Notes under the pieces: model-generated
Told to the model about the DNA's origin: nothing
Databases searched by the model: none
The model's input: the letters and a program-made list of their open reading frames with translations, nothing else
Source of the DNA: Ostrinia nubilalis
Taxonomy: Eukaryota; Arthropoda; Insecta; Lepidoptera; Crambidae
Direction of reading: 5' to 3'
Assembly (NCBI RefSeq): GCF_963855985.1
Contig: NC_087104.1
Span: 11,532,001-11,596,000, forward strand
DNA: 64,000 nt
Translations under genes and position numbers: made by a program
Shown: piece by piece, positions 21,401 to 31,900 of the stretch
How the letters are laid out: each line of letters starts with the position of its first letter
How positions within the stretch are numbered: position 1 is the first letter of the stretch

Positions 21401-23678
21401 AATCATAGGCATGCAGTGGCAACCTAATGATGACGTTTTTCTTTACAAAATTAACTCTACTAACTCTGACCAATGCACAAAACGCACGATTCTTTCCGCA
21501 ACCGCTAGATTATTCGACCCTTTGGGTTTGCTAGGCCCTGTGACAGCGTTTCTCAAACTCTTAATTCAAGAATGCTGGCAGCGCGAACTTGAATGGGATC
21601 AGCCAGTTCCAGACTCAATAAAAAATAAATGGAATCGGTTTGATAGTGAGATTAACTATTTATCGCAATTAAAAATATCTCGTCATATAGGAATCACCGC
21701 GGGTTGCCACGTCACTATCATGGGCTTCGCGGACGCCAGCGAAGTATGCTACGGAGCTGTAGTTTATGTGCGCGTGAGCTCTGATGCAGATTCACCCGGT
21801 GAAGTCTTTCTTATCGCATCCAAATCGCGCGTCGCGCCTTTAAAGAAAATATCTCTTGCGCGGCTTGAACTGTGCGCAGCGCTGCTCTTAACAAATCTTT
21901 TATTATCGGTTCGCGATAGTATAGAGAATCGTTATCCTGTTAACTCAATTTACGCATTTTCAGACTCGACTGTCACTCTCACGTGGATACATTCTCCCGC
22001 GTACAAATTTCACACATTTGTTGCGAATAGAATTACTGAAATTAATTCGAAACTCAACGCAAAAATTTGGCATCATGTTAATGGAAATGAAAATCCTGCA
22101 GATGTAATATCGCGACCTGTAACTCCTAAAGCGTTATTAAATCAATTAAATTGGTTTCACTCTCCTCAATGGACAGCTCAGCCAATCTCGCAATGGCCTA
22201 TCGAGCCATTTCAAGTTTCATCTAACAGTGTTCGACTGGAAGAGAAAACTATCGCTCTTGTTTCAGAGACAAACTCTCAATCGAACTCTCACTTTTTCGA
22301 TCGATTAATTGATCGCATTTCCACGTACCCAAAATTATTACGCGCTACTGTGTACGTGTTACGCTTCGCTAAAATACTACGTTCAAACGGAGTGGTTACA
22401 TCCTCTGATTTAGAACTCGCTGAACTCTATTTAGTACGCCATATACAGGCACTATTTTTTGCTCAAGATATACACGCAATTAAAAATAATAAACACTTTA
22501 ACAAATCGCTTCTCAAACTTAACCCTTTCATTGACTCTGATAATATACTTCGTGTCGGAGGTCGACTCACTCACTCTCAACTCAACTATGGACAAAAGCA
22601 TCCAATCATTCTATCGCCTAAACATCGCTTCACTCAACTTTTAGTTGATTACTTTCATGTATGTAATTTACATACTGGTCCTTCACTTCTACTCAGTCTG
22701 CTTAGACAGAAATTTTGGATACTTTCCGCACGTAACTTAGTACGTCAAAGAGTGCATCAATGCAATATCTGTTTTCGTTTAAACCCTAAATCTACAAACC
22801 CTCTTATGGGCGACTTGCCATCATTCCGCGTTTCAGAAGCTAAAGCTTTTGTTTATACATCAGTCGATTATGCAGGTCCCTTCTTTATTACTCACATTCG
22901 CCGCAGAGGTGTTAAAAGCCAGAAGGCTTATATTTGTTTATTTTGCTGTCTTACAACTAAGGCTCTACACATAGAGTTAGTTTCAGACTTAAGCTCTGAT
23001 CTATTTCTCGCCGCTTTTCGTCGATTCATTTGTAGAAGAGGCCCCGTTTCCATGATATATAGCGACGGAGGTACTAACTTTATTGGCGCTAAACGCAAGC
23101 TTGACGAAATTTACGCTCTTTTAGAATCTGACTCTCACAAAAATTATTTAAGTTCACATTTGGCTGAACAACGCATTAAGTTTCTTCATAGTCCACCATA
23201 TGGTCCGCACTTTAACGGCATCACGGAGATAAATGTTCGTTATGTAAAAACGCATCTTTATAAAGTTATTGGTCTTCAAGTGTTAACATACGAAGAGTTC
23301 AACACTGTACTTGTACAAATAGAAGGCTTATTGAATAGTAGACCATTGTGTGTTCTTAGCTCTGACCCATCTGATGTATCCGCTCTCACTCCCAACCACT
23401 TTCTCAATATAACTCCACTGAAATTCTTACCAGTAGAGGATGTCTCTGATATTTCTGACAATCGGTTAACGCGTTATCAGTTAGTCAATAAATTAGTGCA
23501 AAGCTTTTGGCGTCGCTGGAGTCAGGAGTATTTAACTTCTCTACAACGCCGTGAAAAGTGGAATACGGTGACCAAACCGATAGATGTGGGCTCTGTTGTT
23601 GTTATAAAAGATGACAATGCGCATTGGGTGTGGTTGTGGAAGTATATCCCGGAAAGGACAAAATCATTCGCACCTTAA
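18468..23678 (+). CDS. BEL/Pao Gag-Pol polyprotein, 1736 aa, frameshifted near the C-terminus
   Basis: The start is the ATG at 18468. Order: a coiled N-terminus and DUF1759-type Gag (about 1-300); zinc-knuckle region from C346; a retropepsin-like aspartic protease with D-T-G at 498-500; reverse transcriptase with Y-M-D-D at 911-914; RNase H with F-A-D-A-S around D1089; an H2C2 integrase finger; and an integrase core with D1467, D1533 and E1587. The DUF5641 tail is cut: family-like coding continues in another frame from about 23625 to a stop at 23744-23746, so one indel near 23625-23640 replaces about the last 35 residues with an unrelated short tail ending at 23678. All catalytic residues precede the break. 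Given identical LTRs, the indel is either very recent or an assembly error in the G/T-rich stretch. Confidence 0.93.
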   Translation: MEGVKRKINLLEAKKEALFQRVQELYDLSLKVSDPQIEQIFMSRMHSIEKTRSDFLDTIDELNLCYMKNDEELKPTFAALNSFDDLYCNILSVQSSIAQLKANTERRKQDFVKKLPPLELVSFDGAPSKWPVFYQNFKTLIHENTGLSPGEKAQYLIGKLSGKALTICSGIPPTGENYYIIWNNLLEKYQDIRVQASMYLEQLINYKSQSLDEFLEQYCSAEAALRRLQIDDLSDFILTHIALSKLDKDTLNLFEQSIKHVKMPTFNDLKTFIKEQNKIHALRLCFTQNKPYVNNKTNFASQSKNSKPTQSFVSNTASGVKPNQHYFQSQPNSQGSYTPSAVRKNCQLCKTEPEHALFKCSYFRSKNAPTRYSLVKKCNFCLNCLGFHNIKDCRSQNRCSVCQRKHHTLIHIDNFNVNRPMTSQQLTCSATLSPTDASMSAPGPVTPPLQSMPTNNVSLSAVTPSIADESSTTVLLPTASVYTYDNNKTCQKLRVFLDTGSMSNFITNKCCARLNLKVNPLPTTIKGIGQSESVSLGYVSFTIASRFDPRCKYTINARVSDTITDYLPNVKVDITQLSHLQGLPMADDSFDIPAEIDCLLGNEIFPLLLGSNKITSPQSSVIAIETTLGYLAMGRAQCYSAHSRNDNKAFFCNVDSHSLESLTQRFWELESVPTKRHISPDDEICENIFQSTHSRDDSGTYTVSLPFKLDPSELGDSYFTARRRFYNLEKKLDSTPGLRTNYNENIQDCIDRGFLSKVENASNSEENTPNYYIPHHAVYRPDKLTSKTRVVLDASCKTTSGKSLNDVLYTGPNLQSNIFDLLINLRIFSVALSADIEKMYFCVKLDQNHHPFQRILFRFDPESPIDTYQYNRVSFGVSSSPYLAMRVVRQLAEDERANYPIAASEAQSCMYMDDYVSSMDGLEKAEQSYHQMVKMFMAGGFKMVKWISNNPELINKIPDSHKNPQLVDFDTDSEITTKIIGMQWQPNDDVFLYKINSTNSDQCTKRTILSATARLFDPLGLLGPVTAFLKLLIQECWQRELEWDQPVPDSIKNKWNRFDSEINYLSQLKISRHIGITAGCHVTIMGFADASEVCYGAVVYVRVSSDADSPGEVFLIASKSRVAPLKKISLARLELCAALLLTNLLLSVRDSIENRYPVNSIYAFSDSTVTLTWIHSPAYKFHTFVANRITEINSKLNAKIWHHVNGNENPADVISRPVTPKALLNQLNWFHSPQWTAQPISQWPIEPFQVSSNSVRLEEKTIALVSETNSQSNSHFFDRLIDRISTYPKLLRATVYVLRFAKILRSNGVVTSSDLELAELYLVRHIQALFFAQDIHAIKNNKHFNKSLLKLNPFIDSDNILRVGGRLTHSQLNYGQKHPIILSPKHRFTQLLVDYFHVCNLHTGPSLLLSLLRQKFWILSARNLVRQRVHQCNICFRLNPKSTNPLMGDLPSFRVSEAKAFVYTSVDYAGPFFITHIRRRGVKSQKAYICLFCCLTTKALHIELVSDLSSDLFLAAFRRFICRRGPVSMIYSDGGTNFIGAKRKLDEIYALLESDSHKNYLSSHLAEQRIKFLHSPPYGPHFNGITEINVRYVKTHLYKVIGLQVLTYEEFNTVLVQIEGLLNSRPLCVLSSDPSDVSALTPNHFLNITPLKFLPVEDVSDISDNRLTRYQLVNKLVQSFWRRWSQEYLTSLQRREKWNTVTKPIDVGSVVVIKDDNAHWVWLWKYIPERTKSFAP

Positions 23679-23933
23679 AAATTCGCACTGCAACCGGTAT
23701 TTATGTTCGGCCTGTAGTTAGAGTTTGTCCTCTTCCTTTACAGTAACTCAAATAATGCTCTTAACTTAATTTTTTTTCTTAACTTTAATTTAACTCAACT
23801 TTAATTTTAATTTAACTCAACTTTAACGCTTATAACTCGTTTAGTTCTCTCTAACGCATGTTTTTTTTTACGTTTTTAACTTTTTTTTACAAACGCTACT
23901 CAATCTAGAGGAAGACCTCTAGGCCGGGGGAGT

Positions 23934-24261
23934 TGTACGCGCCAGCATTAAAACCTCATACATTTCAAACTCATGTCACACTATTCTATCACTCATTCTG
24001 ACAGTCCTTTTTCCTATCCTCTCCCTCCCACCTTCAGTCTCGCTCTCGCATCGCAACGCGCCGCTTCGCCTACCTATCTGGGCGTTAATAATAAATAAGT
24101 ATCCAAAATAAACCAATTCAAATAAACCCAAATCGCGCGCTAAACTCATCTCAATAAAATTCAAGTGTTTGTGAAAGTGAAAGAAGAACCAAGCTTGGAC
24201 CGTCCTGTGGAGTCTGCTCAATCGAAGGTATCCCATCCCGTTCCTATCCCAATCTCCTACA
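23934..24261 (+). repeat. 3' LTR of the BEL/Pao element
   Basis: 328 bp, TG..CA, matching the 5' LTR. It follows the polypurine tract and is followed by the duplicated target ATATT. Confidence 0.93.
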
Positions 24262-24406
24262 ATATTGCTGTCGCGACTGTGCGACGGGCGCCCGCAGTGA
24301 GTGTGCGAGCGCGACAGCAACATAATTACGCGCGAACGATAAGGATGGGTAGCTTGGGGTCATTGAATTTGGACAAAATTCTACGTGCTCACGGACCAGG
24401 CTTTAG

Positions 24407-25016
24407 CAATGGGCGATTGTTCCAGAGAAAACAATCGATTGAATGGATAACCAAGTAAATATCGACTAACCATTATTCATTTGTCGAATCGAATGAACGA
24501 ACGATCAAACTATACATTTGCGTTGTGGTTTCGTAACACTTGAGCTTCTTAAATATGTAATAAGAGTATAAGTTATCGATACGCTATCGAATAATATCGA
24601 TTGTAAATCGAATTGTATGTAACAATCGCACCATTGTATCGCGTCTTCAATCTTTTAGTACTTAGTTTGTAAAGATTAGAAATTCTGGAGATGCTATAAT
24701 AAGTAACTTAGCGGTATCTCGGTGACCTTTCAAGTTGAGTTTGACCTACTCCTCGAAGTTTCATTGAGCTGGAAGTTCGAGAACATTGCAATATAATCGT
24801 ATCTGATCTTTTGATGAAGCCAGAAGACTGCTAGTTTCTTTAAAAGATTCTTTAAACACGTCATCTTTCCAATTTTAACATTTTTTCTCATATGGTTGGC
24901 CTATTAATTTTAATCGACAGTGACACTAGTTTGAATTAATCGATTCCGTGGCATATCATTCCTCGAGATTCCTTATCCACTTATCGTCACGTGAGCTCTA
25001 TTCTCCTACAATTTTT
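24407..25016. other. Non-coding interval, possible downstream region of hillarin
   Basis: No gene recognised. The missing last exon of minus-strand hillarin would be expected somewhere downstream (lower coordinates) of 25970, but I could not identify it here. Confidence 0.35.
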
Positions 25017-25292
25017 AGTGCATCCCAATTTGGCGTTCATCAGAAGGTGTTAAGGTTCAATTTCGCTTGCTGCTGTTGATGAGATGTTTGCAGCAGTGGG
25101 CAATTTATAGTGCGTTCCAATTTGGCGTTCATCAGAAGGTGTTAAGGTTCAATTTCGCTTGCTGCTGTTGATGAGATGTTTGCAGCAGTGGGCAATTTAT
25201 AGTGCGTTCCAATTTGGCGTTCATCAGAAGGTGTTAAGGTTCAATTCCTCTTGCTGCTGTTGATGAGATACTTGCAGCAGTGTGTGAGGAGG
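25017..25292. repeat. Three tandem copies of a 92-bp unit
   Basis: Units start at 25017, 25109 and 25201. Each contains CCAATTTGGCGTTCATCAGA, AGGTGTTAAGGTTCAATT and GCTGCTGTTGATGAGAT. The first two are nearly identical; the third diverges after TTCAATT. Confidence 0.85.
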
Positions 25293-25790
25293 TGCTTCTC
25301 TTTCTCCGTGGAACCGTTCTGGTGGATCGCGGTGGGTCCGCCGCGCTCGCGAGTGTAGATGTCTAGCCCGTATTGACCTGTATAGAGAAATTAACGTTAA
25401 GTGTATTGGAATAAGGTTGTATGTTGAATAATAAATACTGATGCAGTATTGAAATTTTTTAGACACAATCACGATGCGGAATTGTTTCACAACGCGATCC
25501 TCGATATCGAGATTACAATCTACGATAAATATCGCAACGTGTCTCCTCGACTCTCGACTCGTCGTGTCGTGTCGTGTATCATAAAAACTCACGGTGCTCT
25601 CGTAAGTCCAATGTTCATAGGCAATATACGATCGATTGAGGTTAATCAAATATCCCAACTCGAGGAGCGTCCTGTAGGTAGTGCACTATGGAAATGGGAC
25701 AAAACGTCAAAAGAATTCACGCTGCACACTACATAATCGACGACGTCGTTTCACATTGCGATGTATCGTAGATTTCACGGACGACAGACG
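25293..25790. other. Interval without a supported gene
   Basis: A 144-codon minus-strand frame crosses 25224-25658 but runs into the tandem repeat, shows no recognisable domain and has low-complexity composition. Repeated TCGTGTCGTGTCG near 25560 is simple-sequence-like. Confidence 0.35.
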
Positions 25791-25925
25791 CAGAGTAAAT
25801 ACAAATGAGCAGGTCATCTTCATAGAAACGCACCAAGAGCGGTTTGTATGTGAGCGCGCCAATATACGTATGCGGCGCGCACGTGCTTTTCTATGAAGAT
25901 GACCTACTCATTTGTATTTACTCTG
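25791..25925. mobile_element. Foldback MITE with about 39-bp TIRs
   Basis: Ends CAGAGTAAATACAAATGAGC and GCTCATTTG-type inverse (right arm ending ATTTACTCTG), continuing inward through GGTCATCTTCATAGAAA and its complement. Length is 135 bp. Its right arm supplies the minus-strand TGA at 25908-25910 that ends the read-through frame of the last recognised hillarin exon. Confidence 0.8.
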
Positions 25926-25969
25926 ACAAGACGTCTTACTCAAATCGTCTAATTTTAAAGAACCCGTAC

Positions 25970-28900
25970 CTTCTTCAGGGAAAGTGATGTAGAACGACAC
26001 TATATCATCCGACACGTTCTGCTGCACGTATTTCGACAGCCGCTTCTCATCGACGCCGTTTTTGTGCAGTGTCGCCATGAAGTCGGCCAGCGGGCGCGAC
26101 ATTCGGAACTGGATCTCTAGTTCGCGCCCGGCAAAGACCAGCGCCTCCTGCGGGGTTCAAGTTAAAGTGGTTGTAGATTTGAAGTGTTTGAAACGATACG
26201 ATAGCGCAAAATTAATTACTTATTCGCTGTAATGCTTTCCGCAGTATCATACACATCGTCATTATCAGGCCATTTAAGCTCCACGGCAGCTGGTGCACAA
26301 TTCCCTCGTTCATAATTGCCACTTGTGGTTTAAATTGAATAAAATATTTTTGTTTTTTTTATTAATAAAGGCAAGGATTGGAACTACACTCCCTACACTG
26401 GCCAAATGTGTTGTACAGGTCTGATGTTCGCACTCCGGTCATATTTCTGTGCTTAATATGGTGACTTTTTTTAAACTCAACCTACGAGTAGGTACGACGT
26501 AGATGTCTACGTCATATGACGAATTAATTGATGTTCATGAGTTTTAGTAGTTAGGCACTTATGGTGACGACATTCATAACACAAATGACGAAATGAACCA
26601 GATTCAAACTCAAGATTTAATTATGAATATTTCAAGAAGGAGGAATCAAAGGCTTGATCAAGTTTAGAGTCTTACTTCACAACGTTATAGGTACTCCGAG
26701 CTATAATAGGTAGTTCTTCCATCGAGATCGATAGGATCCATGCACTGACCTGATGAGTGATAGGTACGAGCCCGAACAGGCGGGTGGCTTTGGTCGGGCC
26801 CCATTCGCCGCTGGCGCAGTCCGGCAGAGGCACCATCACCGTTTGGAGCTCGGCGCAGCAAATCTGTGGGTGTTAATATGATGAGTGACTGGGATTATTT
26901 AATACCAGCCGCCGCCCGCGACTTCATATGCGTGGATCCCGTTTTACCCCCTTAGGGGTTGAATTTTGCAAAATCTCGTCTTAGTGAGCACCTAGACCTA
27001 CGTTCTAAAAGGAACCCCCATGCAAAATTTTAGACTCCTAGTACTTGTAGTTTCTGAGATTTCGTGATGAGTGAGTCAGTCAATGAGTGACTGACCTTTC
27101 GCTTTTATAGATATAGATGAAAACATTCTTTGAATATCAGTACCGTTTGAAGCTCGGCGCAGCAAATCTGAAGGTTGTATGGCGATTGGTGAGTACAGGA
27201 TTTTGATAACTATAGTGGTTGAATACGAAGACATACCATTAAGGGCCCTCGCCCACGGCAAATGCGTATTCTTTGCGATTGCGGACACAGTCAAATCTTG
27301 GGGATCGATATTTTCACAAAAAACTCCTTTACATGTGCCTACTTTATAGGCCAGTAGAATTAAACACAAAAATTGATTAAATCGGAAATAATTCCTACAA
27401 AAGATTTTTTTGCTTTAATGGCTTCATTGGTTGCCCATTAAGACTCTCCTAAGTTTTCGACTTCGACGGAGTTGTGCTTAAGTGGTGGGGGCCCCCGAAA
27501 GCGGCGTTTTTTCGGTTTTCCGGTTATACCGCGTAAAGGACTTACACTATCGAAAAGTGGTCTTCATGACGGTTAAAGGGCACTTAATCCTGCATTGAAT
27601 AAGACCAAATTCATATGTTTTGGACAAACCGTTCTCGCGCTAAAGTTCGGCAAAGTAGAAAATATACGTATAATTAATGACCCTCTCCACGTCCAATGGC
27701 TTGTTACCCACATGCTTCCAAGCCTTGTAAAGGGTCGCCTTAATCAGTATAACCCTAACAAGGCTCACGAGTTTGATTCGCTTATCCTTGTTCGTCCCAG
27801 CCGTTCCTTAACTGCGGTTGCTGCAACTCTTCCTGACACTCTCCTGAACGACTCTGTGTTACCTAATGTGGCTGCCTCTCTTCCTTGTACCCTCCTGTAC
27901 GATTGCATTGCTTAGCTATATGCCTGGTCCAAGGTTCGACGCCACAAAATCAACTTTGTACGCGTGAAAATAGTTTAAATACTATTTTCCGTGCTTGCAA
28001 CATTTTTCTTTACTGCTTCGCCTCTATTAGTCGTAGAGTGATTGTATATATCCTATAGCCTTCCTCAATGTATGAGCTATTCAACACAAAAATAATGATT
28101 TCAATCAAGCTAGTAATTCTTAAGATTAGCGCGTTCAAACAAACAAACAAAAATCTCTTCAGCGTTTTAATATGAACTTGTTGTTGTTGATTTTTGGCGT
28201 CGAACCTTAGACCAGGCATACGGCTAGGCAACGTAGTCATGCAGGAGGATACAAGGAAGAGGGGCAGCCACAGTAGGTAACACAGAGTCGTTCAGGTGAG
28301 TGCCAGGAAGAGGTGCAGCAACCGCAGTTAAGGAACGGCTGGGACGAACAAGGATAGGCGCATCAAGCTCGTAAGCCTTGATAGGGTTACACTGGTTGAG
28401 GTGGCCCTTTTCAAGACTTGGAAGCCTGTGGGTAACAAACCATTGGACGTGGAGAGGGTCATTAATTATACGTATATTTTCTACTTTGCCGAACATTAGC
28501 GCGAGAACGGATTGTCCAAAACATATGAATTTGGTCTTATTCAATGCAGGATTAAGTGCCCTTCAACCGTCATGAAGACCACTTTTTGATAGGGTAAGTC
28601 CTTTACGCGGTATAACCGGAAAACCGAAAAAATGCCTCTTTCGGGGGCCCCCACCACTTAAGCACAACTCCGTCGAAGTCGAAAACTTAGGAGAGTCTTA
28701 ATGGGCAACCAATGAAGCCATTAAAACAATAAAATCTTTTGTAGGAATTATTTCCGATTTAAAAGCTAATTCTACTGGACTATTAGGCCCTCTGCTAAAA
28801 CTCGCGCGAGTGCCCGGATCCGCTTTGGTGGAAATAACCCAAATGTTTCGGCAACGAGCTTGTTGTAACAAGCGCGATATTATTAAATGTAATGGCCGTT

Positions 28901-31900
28901 CAGTAAAATGTACTAAATTAAATATATCCCTGAATTAGGTCTTATTAGGAAATCGTTCTGCCAGTACCTTGAACTTGCAAACGCTCTTGAACTTCATGGG
29001 CTCCCCGGTGAGGTATTCGCGCGGCGTGACGGCGTTGGCGAAGATGTCTAGTAAGAAGGCGCCGCTGCAGGGCGCGTGCACCCGGAACGACACCACGTTG
29101 CCCACCACTGACTGGAATGCAAGGAAATGAGGGTATTAGCCCGTGGGTGGTTAAGCCGAGTAGAATACATTTGTCACCAACCCCTACTCTTCCCGCGGGT
29201 GTCGTAAGAGGCGACTTAGGGACTACATATCAAACAGAGAACGGGCAGCAGCGCTCTCTGAAAAATCAATCTTTTAAACTGCGATCTCCAACCCGCCTGC
29301 CAAGCGTGGGGATTATGGCAAAACCCTCCACTGTAGTAGAGGAGGCTCATAGTCCAGCAGTGGACTGTAAAGGGCTGTTGATGATAATGATGATAAGAGG
29401 ATTTGCGCTCATTTAGATGGCATTACTAGCGTGTGACAAAACCACAGGTAATCACAGGTTTAACTTACTCTACAGAATGACAATTGGCCCAAAGTGGTTT
29501 CTTTTCAGTACAATCACCAAATGCCCAACATTTGGCGATTAATCTACCCGAGCGCTGGCAAAAACAGGCATGTAAAGGCTCCTCAAGGGTAAACTTTGAT
29601 TTGTTTTTGACTATGGGCTAATAGCGTTCACTAGTCAGTGCAAATGCTATAGTCCTATCACTTCAACCCTCGCGTTAACCTCATTGTCTAGTCTAGCTCT
29701 AAGCGAGTGACAGGAGCTTACGATAGATGAATAAAATAGTCCTTCTACTGGACTTTATCAACTGTAAGCTAAGGAACTGACAGCGCCGTCTCTTGGTGGC
29801 ATCATAAGAAACTAATCTTTACTTGTTTTGGAAACGGTTAAAAATATTTGGATCTTATTGCGAGGCAACTTACAGGATCTTCTTACAGGATCTTAATGGA
29901 ATCATCCAATGGCGTATTATAGAGGTTATTTACCTGCATTACAAATCTCTTTAAACTGACGCCGTCGAAACCATCGCCCTCTGTGTCGTAGAACTTGAGG
30001 TTGTAGTGGAAGATCAGCGAGCTCTGCATGTGTGCTGGCATGGCTATGCGCATAGTCGCCGCACCTGCAACAGAATGCATTTAGACACAATTGTCAACTA
30101 TAGTCTGGTCCGTGAGCACGTAGAATTTTGTCCAATGACCCCAAGCTACCCATCCTTATCGCTCGCGCGTAATTATATTGCTATCGCGCTCACACACTTA
30201 CTGCGGGTGCCAGTCGCACAGTCGCGACAGCAATATAATTACGCGCGAGCGATAAGGATGGGTAGCTAGGGTTCATCGGACAAAATTCTACGTGCTCACG
30301 GACCGAGCTTTAGAAACTTTTAGTGAGATTAAAGCTGCTAAAAGTTGTCGTGGGTGACGTCATGTACCTAAGGCTGAAACCCCATTGACAACCTGGGGAG
30401 TTCCCACTATCGTTGAGTGAAGGGCTTCATGGGTACTAGTGGTGGAGATGATGGAAATTAGCCCAGACCCATCCCAATGAATAGATCGATAATTTTCGGC
30501 GGGACACCAATGTCAGCGAGTCGCGACCATATGCTTGCCCACTTTAGCGTATCAAAGGCTTTTTCAAAGTCTACAAAGGTAAGATAGACTTCCCTTTGCC
30601 ATTCTGATGCCTGCTCCAAGATGATACGCAAAGTATTGATCTGGTCGGTGCACGAGCGGTTCGGGCGGAAGCCCGCCGAAAATTATCGATCTATTGAAGG
30701 CCATCTACAAGAAATATTCTTGTAAAGTCACTCACGACGGCCTCATCTCCGAAGACATTGAGGTGCATGCGGGCGTCCGGCAAGGCTGCCTGCTTTCGCC
30801 GCTTCTCTTTCTGGTAGTCTTGGATGGAGTCATGTGTCGTGCATATCAAAACCAACGGCGTGGAATAGAGTGGGGTATAATCGGAGTCTTAGAAGACTTA
30901 GATTATGCCGATGACCTCTGTTTGCTGAGCCACACGCATCACGATATGCAATCCAAAATTGATGACCTACATCGAGAGGCGGGCATCACGGGGCTCAAAA
31001 TTAACTGCCGGAAGACCCAAGAGATGCGATCTGGAGTGAGAAATTGCACACCATTACGGATTGGTGCAGAGGATGTGGAACGTGTCCACAATTTTACCTA
31101 CCTCGGGAGCGTCGTGTCAGAGACTGGAGGTACCGAAGAGAACATCACTTCGCGCATTGCCAAGGCTAGAGCCACCTTCGCACAACTTCGCCCCGTATGG
31201 CAGTCACGGAAACTGACCCGAAGGGTCAAGATCAAAATTTTCGGGTCCAACGTTAAATCCGTGCTGCTCTATGGGTGTGAAACGTGGAAGGTCACCAAGG
31301 TCATCTCGCACCAGCTGCAGGTCTTCGTCAACCGCTGCCTTCGCCGAATTCTCGGCATATACTGGCCTGAGAAAATCTCCAACGTCGAGCTATTGGAACG
31401 CTGCCACGAAATTCCGATCGACCAGCAGATCAAGCGCCGCAAGTGGAACTGGATTGGCCACACTCTCCGAAGGGATCCCGATCACATCCCCAAGCAGGCT
31501 CTGGATTGGAACCCCCAAGGAAAGCGCAAACGTGGTCGCCCCAAGCAAACTTGGCGGCGCACTGTGGCAGACGAGGCGAAGAAGATCGGCAAGACTTGGA
31601 GCGAGATCAAACACTTAGCTCAAGACCGAACGCGATGGAGGACTGTTGTGGACGCCCTCTGCCCCATCTAGGGGACATAGGACCATAAGTAAGTCAAGTA
31701 AGTCATCCCAATGAAGGTAGTGCAATACAGGAGGAGGCGCCACCACATCTCCGGCTCGCTAACCCCAACTAGAGGAAGGAACCACTATCACCACTATTTC
31801 TAGTCCTAATATAGACGAACTGGCCCAACGCCGGACTGGGTAGAAACCCAGCTCGTCAACACACGCACTTCTATCCAACTAAAAGTGGCTGAACTACTTT

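Larger units (their letters stand above)
17763..24261 (+). mobile_element. Complete BEL/Pao LTR retrotransposon
   Basis: This 6499-bp element has 328-bp LTRs at 17763-18090 and 23934-24261 (TGTACGCG...CTCCTACA), identical by eye, and target duplication ATATT at 17758-17762 and 24262-24266. Ten bases after the 5' LTR, TGGTCCTACCGAGCCGGAT at about 18100-18118 resembles the complement of a tRNA-Tyr 3' end and is a likely primer-binding site. GGCCGGGGGAG just before the 3' LTR is the polypurine tract. Identical LTRs point to recent insertion, although the ORF is broken near its end. Confidence 0.95.
17675..24406. mobile_element. Foldback MITE, family 'M2', copy 3, split by BEL
   Basis: The left half is 17675-17762 and the right half 24262-24406. 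The ATATT at the junctions is duplicated, and the joined halves match the other three M2 copies in outline. This copy carries an extra AAATTC next to the TTGTCC segment in both arms. Confidence 0.85.
27341..28790. repeat. Giant inverted repeat (arms about 590 bp, loop about 245 bp)
   Basis: The left arm (about 27345-27955) and right arm (about 28197-28788) are inverse copies at roughly 90% or better. Shared landmarks include TCCTACAAAAGATTTT, GACTTCGACGGAGTTGTGCT, GTGGGGGCCCCCGAAAG, TATACCGCGTAAAGGACTTA and CCAATGG. The loop (27960-28195) is a separate repeat starting TTTGTACGCGTGAAAATAG, whose relative is at 49337-49510. It lies in the hillarin intron between exons 28968-29111 and 26750-26863 and would be co-transcribed. 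Confidence 0.85.

Noticed and set aside
25224..25658. 144-codon minus-strand frame
   Set aside because: It ends inside the 92-bp tandem repeat, has no conserved motif and does not resemble the missing hillarin terminal exon.
30006..30269. 87-codon plus-strand frame
   Set aside because: It runs from antisense of hillarin exon 29934-30064 into an M2 palindrome.
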